Source: Halocaridina rubra
Lineage: Eukaryota > Arthropoda > Malacostraca > Decapoda > Atyidae
Direction: 5' to 3'
DNA length: 64,000 nt
NCBI GenBank assembly: GCA_037179515.1
Contig: JAXCGZ010003874.1
Location: 61,001 to 125,000, forward strand
The notes beneath the pieces are model-generated. The model was not told where the DNA came from. It saw only the letters and a program-made list of their open reading frames with translations, and made no database searches. Each line of letters starts with the position of its first letter. The stretch's first letter is position 1. Both the position numbers and the translations under genes were made by a program. Positions 24,528 through 38,445 of the stretch are shown piece after piece.

Positions 24528-26500
24528 TCTGGCTTTTGTACTACGACTAAGACACTGTTTAAGAATAAGAATATTATGAGACAAATCTTGCTCTAGTAGA
24601 CTTGTTTCCAGTTTCAAGATACTCGGTTTTAGGGGTTTGTATATTTGTATTCACAAGAGATTTCTAATATATGTACTTGTGATGAGATCAGTTTGTTCTC
24701 TCTTTAGTGAACTTAAAAATAATTTATGTTAAGTTATTTGATGCTCAAAATCAAAACTAATTCATTCCATTTTACCTATACCAAGTTAATTGTGTAAAAT
24801 CATGTTCTTCATTGTTACTTCTCCCCCAGTTCTGACAATACTTCTTCCCTGGCAAACTCTAATATTCTGCCAATTCTTCCATCAAACCAACAAATTATTT
24901 TCTGGAGTTTTTGACACAGTTTGTACCACCAGTGAGATTCTCTGAACATCCAACGTTGGTAAACAAAGCTGCTGATTATTTCCGTAGACGTCCCAGTGGC
25001 GCCGCCTTGGGAAGTTTTCATGGGAAATTTGAACAACAAACACGATTGGAACAAAACTCGAACATTCACAGAAAACACAACAACTCTGTTGTCAGTAATT
25101 CTTGTGTTTAGTCACCTTGACCACGTGTCACTTTCCACACACCGATTTACGACAAGATATTTGTACTTTCGACAAAGTTATTCCAAAAGGGAAAGTTGAA
25201 ACACAGATTAGGCACTAGTATTAGAAAGACACTTTTCAACACGTGCACATGGCAAGAAAGAAACTATTTTGATATGTAAACTTCAGTTTGACTTCTCGTA
25301 GAACAACAATACTAACTCATAAACGAGTTGCCAAAGGAACTTTGTAGTTTGTGGATATCTCCGAATGAATATCATGAGATGGCATGTGATCTACTGCAAA
25401 GGCAAAAAAAAGGAACTTTAAGGATGAACTTGACGACACTGACACCAGAGGCTTCGCCGTTGACGATACTGTAAATGGTGGTGTATATGCATTTGTATAT
25501 TTGGTGGTGGTATTACCGGATATTGGAAATTGGTGAAGGTGATGTTATTTGATGGTGTTTTTTTAAGATGGTGGAGAGGGTGGAAGTGGTCGGCACCAGT
25601 GTAGGAGAGCGAGTGAGGCTGGTCCTCTGATACCCCAACCCTGATATCTGATATCGACCGATACCGAGTTTGCTGCTCCTCCTCTACCCGTCCGCTGGCT
25701 ACGGACTCGACTTCGGAAGTGGGTTTTCCACCTCCTTTTCTCTCTCTCGATGGCAAACTCCACAGTGTCACTAAGTGCTTAAAATGCTGCAGAGAAGGAA
25801 ATCGCGTATACATTCCCAATTTCTTTGCCACTGTAAACAATTATGCATTATGCAAAACAAATCAAAGTTTTATTTGTGTCACAGACATAATTTCGGACAA
25901 GTTTTCGATATCTCCAAAGCGTCGGCAAAGGTTGTAGTCAGAGCATTATGTACTGTGGGAAGACTAGATGGCACTAGTGAAGAACAGATGAGAATGAGAT
26001 GCAAGAAGATGCCAAGCCACGGAACATCTCTAAGGACCATCTATAGTAAGCAAATACATGGGATTATGGGTCTTATATAAATAAGAAAAGGGGCTTTGAG
26101 AAGTGGACTGATAATGAAGCTGTTGGTGATGCTCGCTCAGTTTGTTTGATAAGAAGAATAAGATAAGCATGGAGAGGGGGACAGATAACCGAAGGCAGGG
26201 ATTATGGGAAACAGCGGGTTATGCATACTAAACTTTTGCCTTCTTTTCAAATGACCGACCAACACTATGAAACAAAAATAGTCACGGCGGAATTCAACCT
26301 TCATGAAATATTCTTAAAAAAGTTTAGTATGGGAAAGCATGAGTTAACAAGACCAAAGAGTACTCATAACTCAAAAATGAACTGAAAACAACAAATAAAT
26401 AAATAACAGTCTTAACAGCATGAGAAAGAATTTTGGACACAAAAAATGTGAATGATTACTGATAAGATGTTATGAATGAAACACTTAAAACTTTGAATGA
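24528..26500 (-). promoter_or_regulatory. Region upstream of the BED-1 exon (candidate promoter)
   Basis: It is almost free of microsatellites, more mixed in base composition than its surroundings, and has a GC-rich patch near 24990-25010. No firm TATA or initiator can be assigned. Repeated GATATC/TATCGAT-type strings occur at 25,640-25,665 and 26,517-26,550. The open frame at 25,840-25,418 (minus) matches no family and is left unassigned. Confidence 0.35.
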
Positions 26501-27099
26501 TACACGATAAGTCAGTGATATCGATTCTCTGATATCAGTCAAGTGATATAACGCTCGGAGTTCGAGGAATATCGTCCAAGAAAACGGGTTACATTTGTCC
26601 CATGAAAAGCATGTCAATACAAATAATGATAAACCATTCCCGTGGAAAACATGCGTGAAAACTATGACATATTACTTGGTAATTAATATTAGTTTTATAT
26701 TCATTCATTACAGATGCTAAATATGTATCTTCTTCACTTTTTTTAGGAAAAGAGAGAGAGAGAGAGAGACTGAAAACGGAAATGAAAGAAGTTGAGAGAA
26801 TTCCAGATACTGAGAGACTGGAAACTAAGAGAAGAGAATCAAATTCCAGTCTTGAAGAGAAGGGCATTCCAGTCTTGAAGAGAGAGAGAGAATTAATGGG
26901 TTATATGACAATCACACAGTAATACCAATCACGAGTCTTTCATTATCAGTATCGATAATTAAGAAATAACATTCGTCCAAAACACGACGATATCTTGTAC
27001 TAGCAAAAGAACTCCCACCCCCCGAAAGCGGAGGAGCTGTTTAATCAGGTGGTATTGATACGGTAAGATAGAAGCGACACCTTCCCAAGTTGCCGTGTT

Positions 27100-27305
27100 C
27101 GAGAATTTAAATTTTTAAATTTAACCTTTATTTCCATTTCATTACAATGGGTATTCGTCAGCCAGGGCAAGCCCCAACCCCCCACTGTGATGTCCAACCA
27201 CAGCAGTTCCTGCCAGTAAACAGCTTAAACTCTCGGTCTTGGACGGGGACCGATCTTTCGACCTCGTGAATGCGAAGCCAGCGCGTTACCACTGTACTAG
27301 CCAGA
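27100..27305 (-). mobile_element. tRNA-derived SINE of a third type
   Basis: Reverse complement of 27,240-27,305 reads 'ggctagtacagtggtaacgc' (A-box-like) and then 'ggtcgaaagatcggtccccg' (B-box-like), the order of an RNA polymerase III promoter. The body has CCCCAACCCCCC-type and 'gcagttcctgcc' segments, and ends in an AT-rich stretch at 27,105-27,145. Single copy in the window. Confidence 0.55.
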
Positions 27306-27364
27306 AGACTACTATAAGTATACTATATGCCTGTGTTTAGTCTTTTTATTTGTGGTGTTTTCGG

Positions 27365-27640
27365 ATATTATAGAACGTCTTCTTCTTCTTCTTTTTCTTC
27401 TTACATTTTGCTGTATTAGAGTAGGTTATCTTGGACTAATTTCTTATTTGTTAAGGTCTTGAAAATTATAGTAGTTCTTCTATTTCTTCTTCTTCTTCTT
27501 CTTCTTCTTCTTCTTTTCATCTATTGCTTCTTACATTTTGCTGTGTTCGATTAGGTTATCTTGGCTTACTGTCATATTTGTTGAGGTAATATGAAAATAA
27601 TAGCTCTTCTTCTTCATCTTTAAAAGACAGACGCGATACC
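27365..27640. repeat. (CTT)n tracts within two ~165-bp direct repeats
   Basis: The blocks 'ttcttacattttgctgt' and 'aggttatcttgg' occur twice, each after a (CTT)n tract (27,380-27,400 and 27,480-27,530). A shorter tract sits at 27,606. Noncoding. Confidence 0.75.
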
Positions 27641-27890
27641 TCCCGAGATGCTGTGTTCGACGAGACTATGATATAATATCATAGCATAAGTTATCTAAAA
27701 TATTAGTCGTTTATGCAGATATATATTTTCAGGTATTTTAAGTAACACTTGTGCGGTGTCGATCAATTTTCTATCGGGTATCGGCTGTTATCGTTATCTA
27801 GCCAAATTTATGTCTACACATATTAGCAATGACCAAAAATTTTATTTAAGAAATGTATTTTTTTTCGAATGGTTTGTTTTGCTGGTAGAA

Positions 27891-27986
<96 letters not shown>
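27891..27986. repeat. (AAT)n-(ATT)n perfect inverted microsatellite
   Basis: (AAT)n at 27891-27940 switches directly to (ATT)n at 27941-27986, so the whole tract is self-complementary. The following 'cttaccgtgatctgggcttg' block relates to 21,660-21,720. Confidence 0.9.
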
Positions 27987-27988
<2 letters not shown>

Positions 27989-28188
27989 TGCTCTTCCTGG
28001 CACCAACGCTTACCGTGATCTGGGCTTGGAACCGGCACTAAGTTGAGATTGATTTGTTCCCCCAGTGGATTCTTGAATGGGCCACCCACCAGAGGTTGGG
28101 TCTTACCTTGTAAAGATGCAGTTGAGAATATAAATATTAAGACTCAAAAAAAATAATATACAATTACGTATGGTGCAGTGAATATAAA

Positions 28189-28190
<2 letters not shown>

Positions 28191-28259
<69 letters not shown>

Positions 28260-28294
28260 ATATGTATATATATGTATATGTATGTGTATATATA

Positions 28295-28370
<76 letters not shown>
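28191..28370. repeat. (TA)n with central TG/TATG variants
   Basis: Long alternating purine-pyrimidine tract, with (TG)n and TATATG variants at 28,245-28,310. Confidence 0.95.
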
Positions 28371-28373
<3 letters not shown>

Positions 28374-28625
28374 TGTGCCCTGTGGGGCGGGCACAATATC
28401 AAAGAATAGCCTCACCGTATTCCCTGCGTGTCGTAAAAGGCGACTAAAAGTGGACGGGGCGGGGGGACTAGGAATCCCCCCCTTGTACCAACCTCCTGTG
28501 AGACGTCAAAGAAGAGGGGGAGTAGAGGGGAGAATAACTTCTCCCCAAACTGTTTTCCTTTTTTGATGTCGGCTACCCCCCACATTTAAGGGGGAAACAG
28601 CCAAGGTATATGTATGTATGTATGT
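28371..28625 (+). mobile_element. LINE 3'-tail module
   Basis: Begins 'tcctgtgccctgtggggcgg', contains 'gcgtgtcgtaaaaggcgac' and ends 'gatgtcggctaccccccaca' ... 'gggggaaacagccaaggtat' followed by TATG repeats. The same ending occurs after the LINE fragment at 51,330-51,370 and, inverted, at 37,630-37,680, so it is the 3' UTR of that LINE. The ending forms a CCCCC/GGGGG hairpin. It is preceded here by (TA)n and carries no coding part. Confidence 0.7.
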
Positions 28626-28626
28626 A

Positions 28627-28647
28627 TTATTATTATTATTTTTATTC

Positions 28648-28705
<58 letters not shown>

Positions 28706-28735
28706 CATTATTATTATAATTTTTATTATTATTAT
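28627..28735. repeat. (ATT)n microsatellite
   Basis: Tract of about 105 bp with a few substitutions, between two LINE-derived blocks. Confidence 0.9.
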
Positions 28736-28736
28736 G

Positions 28737-29285
28737 AAGCTGTCGGATAGGTTAGATCAGAAAGTGTTGGGATGGTTTGGAAATATGGAAAGGATGAGTA
28801 ATGAACGATTAGTGAAGAGAGTGTGGAGTGCAGAAGTGATTGGAGTTAGGTTAAGAGGGAGACCTAGGATGAGATGGATGGATGGCGTGAAAAGAGCACT
28901 AAATGCACGTGGAATGTCAGTGGAACAGGGAAGAGTGCGTGCAAGAGATAGGAATGAGTGGAGGAATATTGTGCATATAGGATGCGGTCCAAAGGGATTG
29001 CTCGCACCTGCTAGCTCAGTGAACTGAGATGGACGGGTGTGAGGGGAGTTGCCATTTGATAAAGCGATGGGGGTAAAGCAGCTGCGGCTGTCGGGCCTCA
29101 TTGTAGAATATCCTTGCCCACCTACCTTGTGGGTGACCCAAGCAGGGTGGAAGGGGGGGGAGACGTGGCAACCCTCTATCCCCAAGGAGCTGAAAGGAGT
29201 GGTTGAGGTGTGTAATGTGGATCGTGGTGACTGCGCGTTTCTTGGCTCGGCCACCCCCCTTACAAGGGGGAATGAGGCTTATGTC

Positions 29286-29290
<5 letters not shown>
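28737..29290 (+). pseudogene. 5'-truncated LINE fragment (end of RT protein plus 3' UTR)
   Basis: The frame reads LDQKVLGWFGNMERMSNERL, then GRPRMRWMDGVKRAL and RDRNEWRNIV, the same C-terminal segment as at 50,880-51,110 ('WFGHVERMD..GRPRFGWMDG'). This is the tail of an RTE-like endonuclease/RT protein. It is followed by a 3' UTR that ends 'ccaccccccttacaaggggg' and TATG repeats, a sister subfamily to 28,371-28,625. Only about 95 codons remain, so it is inactive. Confidence 0.75.
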
Positions 29291-30196
<906 letters not shown>

Positions 30197-30424
30197 TTAT
30201 CAAACAAAGGGACTTGCCATTGTTTAATGAATGGTTAAAATATATAAAAAAAAAAATAAAGAATTAAAGTCTATCTGCTATTATAAAAATACTAACCAAG
30301 GGTTTTTGTAATTTTTTTCCTCAATGTATTGTAAAGGCAGCAGCCACGAAGTAAAGGCCTGGCTATACATATATTTGAATAAACACATGACATAAATATT
30401 ATAGTACCTACTGTGTGTATATTT

Positions 30425-30960
<536 letters not shown>

Positions 30961-31825
30961 TCTCGATCCTCGCCTTTCCTCGGAGTTATTTATCGTCAAG
31001 AAACCACATTTAGGGAGGGAGGGTTTGCCAGCCTAATGCTTCCTTATCCACGAGAGTCGTCTCTTACAAGACTTATGTAAACATATGGATAGTATTTTTC
31101 CAAACACCCAGCAATAATACATACTACCAAGCATAAATACGTACGTTTCTCTCACGTGCAGTGTTAATTCCCCAGCTTCAAACTGTCTTCCTCCGACTCC
31201 ATTTGTATGGGGATGAGTAATGACACAAAGAGAACAAGAACAAAAACAACAATATTACATATGCCGTGAAAATACTTATCTAAAACCAGTATTGTGAATG
31301 TATTTTCGCTTTTTAATGTCACATTCAGTTTATCCGTTAGATGTGTACTTATGTAACATATATGCAATTATGTACGTATCCGAATACATACATACACATA
31401 CATGTTTTCTGAATCCTTCAACTTGACCAGTTATCTCAGATCTCGTTTCATTTATTATATTGTAACCTCTAAAATTAGGTAAATAAATAAATGCGTATGA
31501 ATTTATGAACTTGAGGCTCTTAATTACCTATTAATATTAAGCTAGGTTAGGTTAGATTAGGTTTGGTTAGGTTGGTAAGGGAATATGGGGCGAAGCTCCT
31601 CAGTCAAAAATAGCAATTCTAAAAATTACATCCGTGATTATATATAGACACTGAAATGGTGCTTTTTCTCATTATTTTCTATTTAAAACAATTTCAATAG
31701 CCATAATGGGGAAAATAGCCTACTTATTATAAAAGTCATTTCTGGAGGAAAGGACAATCAAACTTTATTTCTCATGAAAAAAAAAACTTCACAGGAACTA
31801 CCACAATCTATTATCAAAATCAAAT

Positions 31826-32023
31826 TTGTTCCGGTTTTACGTCACGGACTCCCTTTCTACCAAGGGCTAGGACGGTTGCCTTCTTGCGAAGGACTTGTTT
31901 TGGCAGATGTAATCCTTACCCTGAGTGCATGCCCTTGCCAACTCAGACCGTGACGGGGCGCGAACCCTCGACCTGACGCCTCAGAGTCGCGAACGCTACC
32001 GCTTGTGCCACGGTGACTACATC
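31826..32023 (-). mobile_element. tRNA-derived SINE with a 13-bp target duplication
   Basis: Well-preserved full-length copy. Low end 'ttccggttttacgtcacgg'; high end carries the tRNA-like head ('gcgcgaaccctcgacctgac', 'cgctaccgcttgtgccacgg'). ATCAAAATCAAAT flanks it at 31813-31825 and 32024-32036. No poly(A) tail at the 3' (low) end. Confidence 0.92.
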
Positions 32024-32209
32024 ATCAAAATCAAATAAGGGCTTAAATTTCACGATTACCAATGCACACATAGAAATGAAAATATTCTTCTTAGGTCTTT
32101 TCAAGTTCAATGGCATGTTTATAACTCGGGAGTTTCAGCATGTTTGGTGTACAATTAGCAGATGGATCCAGGTGATTAAATTATATCAGAGTTTGAAGAC
32201 AGTATAAAA

Positions 32210-32493
32210 CAGTGGTTCCCAACCTTTTTGGGTCATGCCTCACCTAAGCATCTCTAAAATCCTGATCCACTCCCATGTGAGGAGGCGGAAAAAATATTAT
32301 GGATCAGTTATACATGTACATACATACACACAAATATATTTATGTATACATGCTGTATATGCACAGTATGTATTAACTGGCACATACACAGACTCGCTAG
32401 AAAAAATTCACTGTCAATAACATATCCTCGAACTGCCCCCTTTAAAAATCATCCCGTCCCCTGTGGGGCGTGCGCTGCACGTTGGGAACCACG
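32210..32493. mobile_element. hAT-like MITE, 284 bp
   Basis: The left end CAGTGGTTCCCAACCTTTTT and the right end (reverse complement CGTGGTTCCCAACGTGCAGC) form terminal inverted repeats over about 14 bp. 8-bp flanks GTATAAAA (32202-32209) and GTATAGAA (32494-32501) differ at one base, fitting the 8-bp duplication of hAT transposons. The CAGTGGTTC-type end is typical of hAT elements. There is no coding sequence, so it is non-autonomous. Confidence 0.85.
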
Positions 32494-32499
32494 GTATAG

Positions 32500-33155
32500 A
32501 AGCACTCTGAATCGAATCGAAAATAGCGTTAAACGATTGAGAATAAATAGTTTGGGCTATGAATGGTACGTTTATCGGCCTTTTTATTATTCGACATTTC
32601 TTTACCCTTGTTTTCCGCCTTATATGTAATTATTTATCCCCATTATGAGGATGGGCACATACAGGTTGCAGCTAGGTAATAAAGGCCGGATGCCCTTCCT
32701 AACGTTCATTCTGTCGCTACCCAAGTTGAGAGCTCTAACCACTGTGATCCGAGGCCCCCTTTTGCATTTATTTCCCGTGAGTGGCATATTTTCTTCGGAA
32801 ATAATGTGTAAATTTTGTAACTCTCTCTGGGAATATTTAGTACGGTAATATATTTAAAGCTATACAACTTATTTATTTTCAATTAATACCAAAGTTTAAT
32901 TAATAATTGTGATTAAAAGTGCTAGTAATCAGCGCTTCATAACTGCCAAGATATAGTCTATGGAAATTACAAGCCTTAACTACACAGCAAAATGAAATAT
33001 ATTAAATTCGAAACTAATTGATACAAGTTTCAAATTCACTAGACACCGTAAATGAAAAAAATGTATGTATGCTGATAGCCTAATGTCGAACTATTTGGAG
33101 TAAAATAAGCCTCACCAAATACTTTCCAAAATAAAAAATATTTATAATAGCTTAT
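32500..33155. other. Intron, one decayed repeat, otherwise nothing seen
   Basis: A SINE-like copy at about 32,640-32,765 shares 'ggatgcccttcctaacg' with 16,150. The rest is AT-rich without recognisable content. Confidence 0.45.
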
Positions 33156-33171
33156 AAACTATATACATTAA

Positions 33172-33371
33172 TTAGTAGTCTCCGTGTCAAAATGGTAGCG
33201 TCTGCGACTTTGAGGCGGCAGGTCAAGTGTTTGCGCCCCGTCACGGACTGAGGTTAGTAAGGGCATACATACACTCAGGGTAACGATTACATCTGCCAAA
33301 ACAAGTCCTTCGTAAGAAGGCAACCGTCCTAGGCCTTAGTAGAAAAGGTAGTCGTGACGTAAAACCGAATC
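33172..33371 (+). mobile_element. tRNA-derived SINE (plus strand) with a 16-bp target duplication
   Basis: The only copy of this family in plus orientation: tRNA-like head first ('tggtagcgtctgcgactttg', 'gtgtttgcgccccgtcac'), then the body, ending '..gacgtaaaaccgaatc'. AAACTATATACATTAA occurs at 33156-33171 and 33372-33387. Confidence 0.9.
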
Positions 33372-33501
33372 AAACTATATACATTAACAAAATACTTTAA
33401 ATCACAAAATAGGAGCCCGTATGAACTCATCTACAAATATGTCTCGGCGTTTTCAAAACGGGAAGAAATCTTGATATAATAAAGACCATAAATAATAAAT
33501 A

Positions 33502-33507
<6 letters not shown>

Positions 33508-33591
<84 letters not shown>
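33508..33591. repeat. (TA)n microsatellite adjoining the Mutator-like element
   Basis: Pure (TA)n tract ending 9 bp before the left end of the transposon at 33601. It may have expanded from, or erased, the original flank. Confidence 0.95.
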
Positions 33592-33593
<2 letters not shown>

Positions 33594-33639
33594 CTGTGTA
33601 TATTATCACCGTACAGTGATATTACTGATTCCCTTACAG

Positions 33640-34181
33640 TCACCGCACAGTGAAAAGAACAGTGGCTTCGTTATCACCGGTCGGTGACAATATGTTTTTC
33701 GGTATTTTCAGCCTTACAACAGCAATAATGTAATTACATGGCAAGAAATGTTGACAATAGAATGTGCAAGAACAGAAGAGTTCAGCCCCAGATTCACCCT
33801 TTCTCATCACTTTTTGGTCAGTAGACCCTATTTTCACAATAAAGAGGCCAGGCGACTCTAGTGTGATGGATAAAGAATCTGAGGGTTTGGATAGCTGATG
33901 GTGTTTCATCATGAGTTTGGCTGCATGCTCCGTAAACTCACTGTATATTTTGTTCAACAGAACATCATGAACTCCATAGTCAACAGATGTACATGTCTGC
34001 AAAACTGCTTGTAGGCTCGCTCATCATTTAAGATGGAATTATGAAGCATAATTTTACGTATACATTCAGACATTGTTGTAGTTGATGTTAGGAAGTGCTT
34101 TAGTTTACCGTTTTCTGCTTCAATGTGGTTATTAGTGTCATTTCCAAATGTTAACTTAGTAGGCCGTAGGTATGTGGCCAC
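33640..34181 (-). pseudogene. MULE transposase, C-terminal part with SWIM zinc finger
   Basis: Two overlapping minus-strand frames cover the end of the protein. 34181-33954 gives YLRPTKLTFGNDTNNHIEAE, then NGKLKHFL, matching the 'TNNHIES-N-LK' region of ZSWIM/MULE proteins. 34002-33640 gives ELFCSCTFYCQHFLPCNYII, a C-x-C-x-n-C-x-H SWIM finger. The frame change between them shows decay. Confidence 0.8.
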
Positions 34182-34385
34182 ACATATCTTTACAGTTTAC
34201 CCAATTTGTACAAACATATTTGAAATATACTTGAATCTTGCTGTTCTAACACAGACAAGGTAGACTGAAAGGAGTTGTCATTATGGGCATAGACAAGTTG
34301 CTTTAGAGTACCAAAAATTTCGCTCTTTTTAGTAACAGGAATCACAGTAGTAGGTTGGCTCATGGCACCATCCGCCCGTTGCGAT

Positions 34386-34395
34386 ACTACAGCTG

Positions 34396-34458
<63 letters not shown>

Positions 34459-34710
34459 TAGGTCTGTCCAGGACAGTCCGATGTTAAGTCTTCCCTCAGT
34501 TACGGTTCTTTTTCTATGCCTACAGCTACACTGAATATTCTTGGATGTTCATTACACATCTTTTATTATCCCTTCACATCTGACAAGTCATTACACTCTC
34601 CATCTGTTTCTCTTATATATATGTATTTTTCGTGCCTAGGCCCGATGAGGGCTGTATTATTTTACTATTTTTTTGGCCCGTCCTGGTGTCACAATCATAA
34701 AAAAAAAAAA
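34386..34710 (+). mobile_element. Retroposon inserted in the MULE
   Basis: Begins 'actacagctgaagg', then a run of about 55 T, 'ctgtccaggacag', 'cttttattatcccttcacat', 'gcccgatgagggctg', 'gtcctggtgtcacaatcat' and an A-rich end. The same module is at 36,512-36,787 with only 8 T. It interrupts the MULE frame after the segment CKFHVLQYFKKSV (minus strand). No coding content. The A-rich 3' end suggests a SINE or LINE tail. Confidence 0.75.
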
Positions 34711-34784
34711 AAGTTCAGACACTTTTCTTGAAATATTGCAGGACATGAAACTTGCAAAGTAACAAGTCTGCTTTCGGAAGTAAG

Positions 34785-35939
34785 TCACGGAATTTCGTTC
34801 TGGTCCTTGTCAGTCATAACTGTTTTGGTCTGGTTTACATTCTCCATCATCTTACAAAATGATGACATTACCTCCCGCATCATGTCTGCTGTTTCACTCC
34901 TTACAAATGCGTAAAAAACAGCCCTGCCACGACCTAGGTTGTCTTGGGCAAGAATCATGTATAGTAGATAATTAAAGCTGTTGATTTTGTAAGTCCCATC
35001 CATGAAAATAATTTCTGGATATTTACAGTACATGCTTATCATCTCATTAGTAGCAAATGCAATCATTTGGATGGCCCTACTTTCATCCAGGGATAGATCT
35101 ACCTTTCCTTTTCCTGCATCCACTATTTCTGTCAACTTACCGATGTCTGACATTCTATCCTCACACTGGACTTTCCGCTTCAAATTTCGTACATCTTGCA
35201 TGGTTACTGCTTTATGGTATTTTTCCTGGAGGAAGAATTTCAACTGCTTGTTGTCTGGGTTAAGTTTCACAACATCCTCTACGTCTCCCATCTCCAAACT
35301 TGTTAGTCTGCGTTTCTGGCTATAGAAGGGCTGTAAAGCTACACTGACCTCATGATTATGCTGTAGATACGTCTTTGTAATAACCAGCTTGTTTTTTCTT
35401 GCGGTCAGTGCCACCAACACATTACAGCCACATGGAAGATATCGCTGTTTTTGTCTTATTCCCAGTCCTTTCCGCTTTGGACTGCCATAGTGTACACACA
35501 CGAATGAAACAGAGCCGTACTTCAGTTCGACAGGGATTTGCTGCTGACGACGCTTATTTTCACTAATAACGGAGCTAGATGACTTCACTCGAAACACAGA
35601 CCCTGTCTGATTCTGATATTTCTTGAAAAAATACTCAAATTCTGCAAAAGAGTTGAATGTGTCAGTGGAGAAAATACCCCTGAAGACAGATGTTGTGTCT
35701 GCCTGTATGTCGTCTTGCCCGTGGTCAGCAGATGAACTGGCTGGATATTCCTCCATGTTTAACTCCATGTCGTTTTGGACTTCTATAGAAGTGTCGCTCT
35801 CCATGTTGCCTTGGCTGGTAGAAGTATAATCTGGAACTGAATCAACTGCAGTGGCAGGAGGACTGAAAATATCCCTGAAGACAGAGGTTATGTCTGTCTG
35901 TATGTTGTCTTGACTGGTTACAAAACAAAAACAACACAC
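34785..35939 (-). pseudogene. MULE transposase, N-terminal and catalytic part
   Basis: A 384-residue open minus-strand frame. Domains in order: acidic leader with three related segments (DIQTDITSVFRDIFS, DDIQADTTSVFRGIFS), a FAR1/zinc-binding-like region with SVSFVCVHYG ... LPCGCNVLVAL ... YLQHNHEVS, and the start of the MULE catalytic domain (EIIFMDGTYKINSFNYLLYM, then MTDKDQ). D of FMDGTYK and D of MTDKD are two of the expected catalytic acidic residues. The frame ends by a shift near 34787: the next frame reads RDLLPKADLLLCKFHVLQYF, the expected continuation. The repeated leader segment suggests an internal duplication. Confidence 0.85.
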
Positions 35940-36227
35940 GAACCTGCAGTAATCCTGTAACTACTTTATTGGCTGTTTCTTATCACCAGTGATAAACAAA
36001 GCTCCTGATATCCCTTAATGCACGTTCATACAGTGATAATAACGTAACTACCAATTATCACCGTGCTGTGATAATAACGTCGTCTGTAATATCACTGTTC
36101 GGTGATAATAGTCACTCCCATATATATTAACCAAGAGCCTAAAATATATCAGGCATAGTTTTTCGATATATTTTCGGAGAAGAATTTTATCTCAGCCTCG
36201 TACAGACAAACAAATAATAGTCTTATC

Positions 36228-37076
<849 letters not shown>

Positions 37077-37540
37077 TGAAGTAGTAATAATATTTAGGTA
37101 AGGTCTGACGCTACCTTAAAAATTAAAGTTATAATCTCGATACAAGCAACAGAGAAAATATGAAAATCTAAATACTGGATTTTAAGAGATTTATATAAAC
37201 AAAAAATCTACTTTTATGCCATATTTACGAGATTTTGTAAATATACGTAAATATACAACGAAAAAATACCGAAAAAAAATGGTTAACGATACGTGCATTA
37301 ATAGGTTTATGTTAAAATATACTAAGAAAGAAAAAAAAGACGGGAGATACGAAGATGGGTCTCATTCCCGTAAACACAACAAGGCAAATACTTAAATTCC
37401 ACATATAAAAATATTTTTCTCTCGCCCAAATATACTCAAAGGGTTTTCCTCTGAGTATCGTCTAATTTTCGCAATTTAGCGTTCAAAGTTTAATACAGCT
37501 TTCTGCCGCGAGGTGCTGAAATTATCGTACCGCATTCGTC

Positions 37541-37541
<1 letters not shown>

Positions 37542-37633
<92 letters not shown>

Positions 37634-37713
37634 GGTTGTTTCCCCCTTTAATTGGGGGGTAGCCCACATCAAGAAAGGAAAACAATAAGGGGATTACTTT
37701 GCTCTATGGGCAA

Positions 37714-37797
<84 letters not shown>

Positions 37798-37805
37798 TAT
37801 ATAAA
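37542..37805 (-). repeat. (TA)n, inverted LINE 3'-tail module, (TA)n
   Basis: (TA)n at 37542-37629 and 37719-37803 bracket an 85-bp inverted copy of the LINE tail seen at 51,290-51,370 ('ccttggttgtttccccctt', 'ggggggtagcccacatcaag', 'ttactttgctctatgggcaa'). Confidence 0.85.
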
Positions 37806-38022
37806 GCAAATAAGTAAATAAATAAATAAATATATAAATTGATTAATTAAGTAATCACTCATTAATCACGTAAGTAAATTCAGAAATAAATAGAGGGGTT
37901 TAATATATAGTCGTGAAGAAAGTATAAAATAATAAAAATCGCCATAATGTGGAAGGAGAGATTTATAAATAAATAAACAGGGTCGAAAATATTTATGATT
38001 CTAGAGAGACACACTTACACTA

Positions 38023-38024
38023 TA

Positions 38025-38083
<59 letters not shown>

Positions 38084-38087
38084 AAAC

Positions 38088-38166
<79 letters not shown>

Positions 38167-38228
38167 TAAAATCTTTAAGAATAATATTTTTTATATAAAA
38201 TACAGAGACAAAAAGCTGTAAGAAAAAT

Positions 38229-38279
<51 letters not shown>

Positions 38280-38359
38280 TTTACACAACAGGCAAATGGC
38301 TACAATACCATCCACACCTGTGAGTATTTCATCTACAGATATATGTTTGATGTTTTCCG

Positions 38360-38445
<86 letters not shown>

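Larger units (their letters stand above)
33601..36110 (-). mobile_element. Mutator-like (MULE) transposon, broken, 2.5 kb
   Basis: Terminal inverted repeats: the left TATTATCACCGTACAGTG (33601 on) and right (reverse complement) TATTATCACCGAACAGTG match over 25 bp with one difference. Inside both ends, palindromes of the type TATCACyG-nn-CrGTGATA recur several times. The minus-strand interior encodes a transposase-like protein: an N-terminal basic domain, an MULE catalytic core and a C-terminal SWIM zinc finger. It is dead: frameshifted near 34787, split by a retroposon (about 34386-34710) and with further stops. No 9-bp target duplication can be seen (left flank ggctgtgta, right flank gtcactccc). 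Confidence 0.85.

Noticed and set aside
24815..25078. Minus-strand frame of 87 codons just upstream of BED-1, considered as an upstream coding exon.
   Set aside because: No domain similarity, and it is not continuous with the BED-1 frame by any clear donor-acceptor pair.
25418..25840. Minus-strand open frame of 140 codons upstream of BED-1, considered as a fifth alternative first exon.
   Set aside because: It matches no DNA-binding family I can recognise, and I could not show an ATG-to-donor segment with a phase fitting the shared acceptor.
28178..28447. Long frames encoding Tyr-Ile, Ser-Leu, Asn or Arg-Glu repeats here and in many other places.
   Set aside because: They are translations of (TA)n, (GA)n and (AAT)n microsatellites, with no real gene evidence.
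33592..36119. Search for a 9-bp target duplication around the Mutator-like element.
   Set aside because: The flanks ggctgtgta and gtcactccc do not match; the left flank adjoins a (TA)n expansion that may have removed it.
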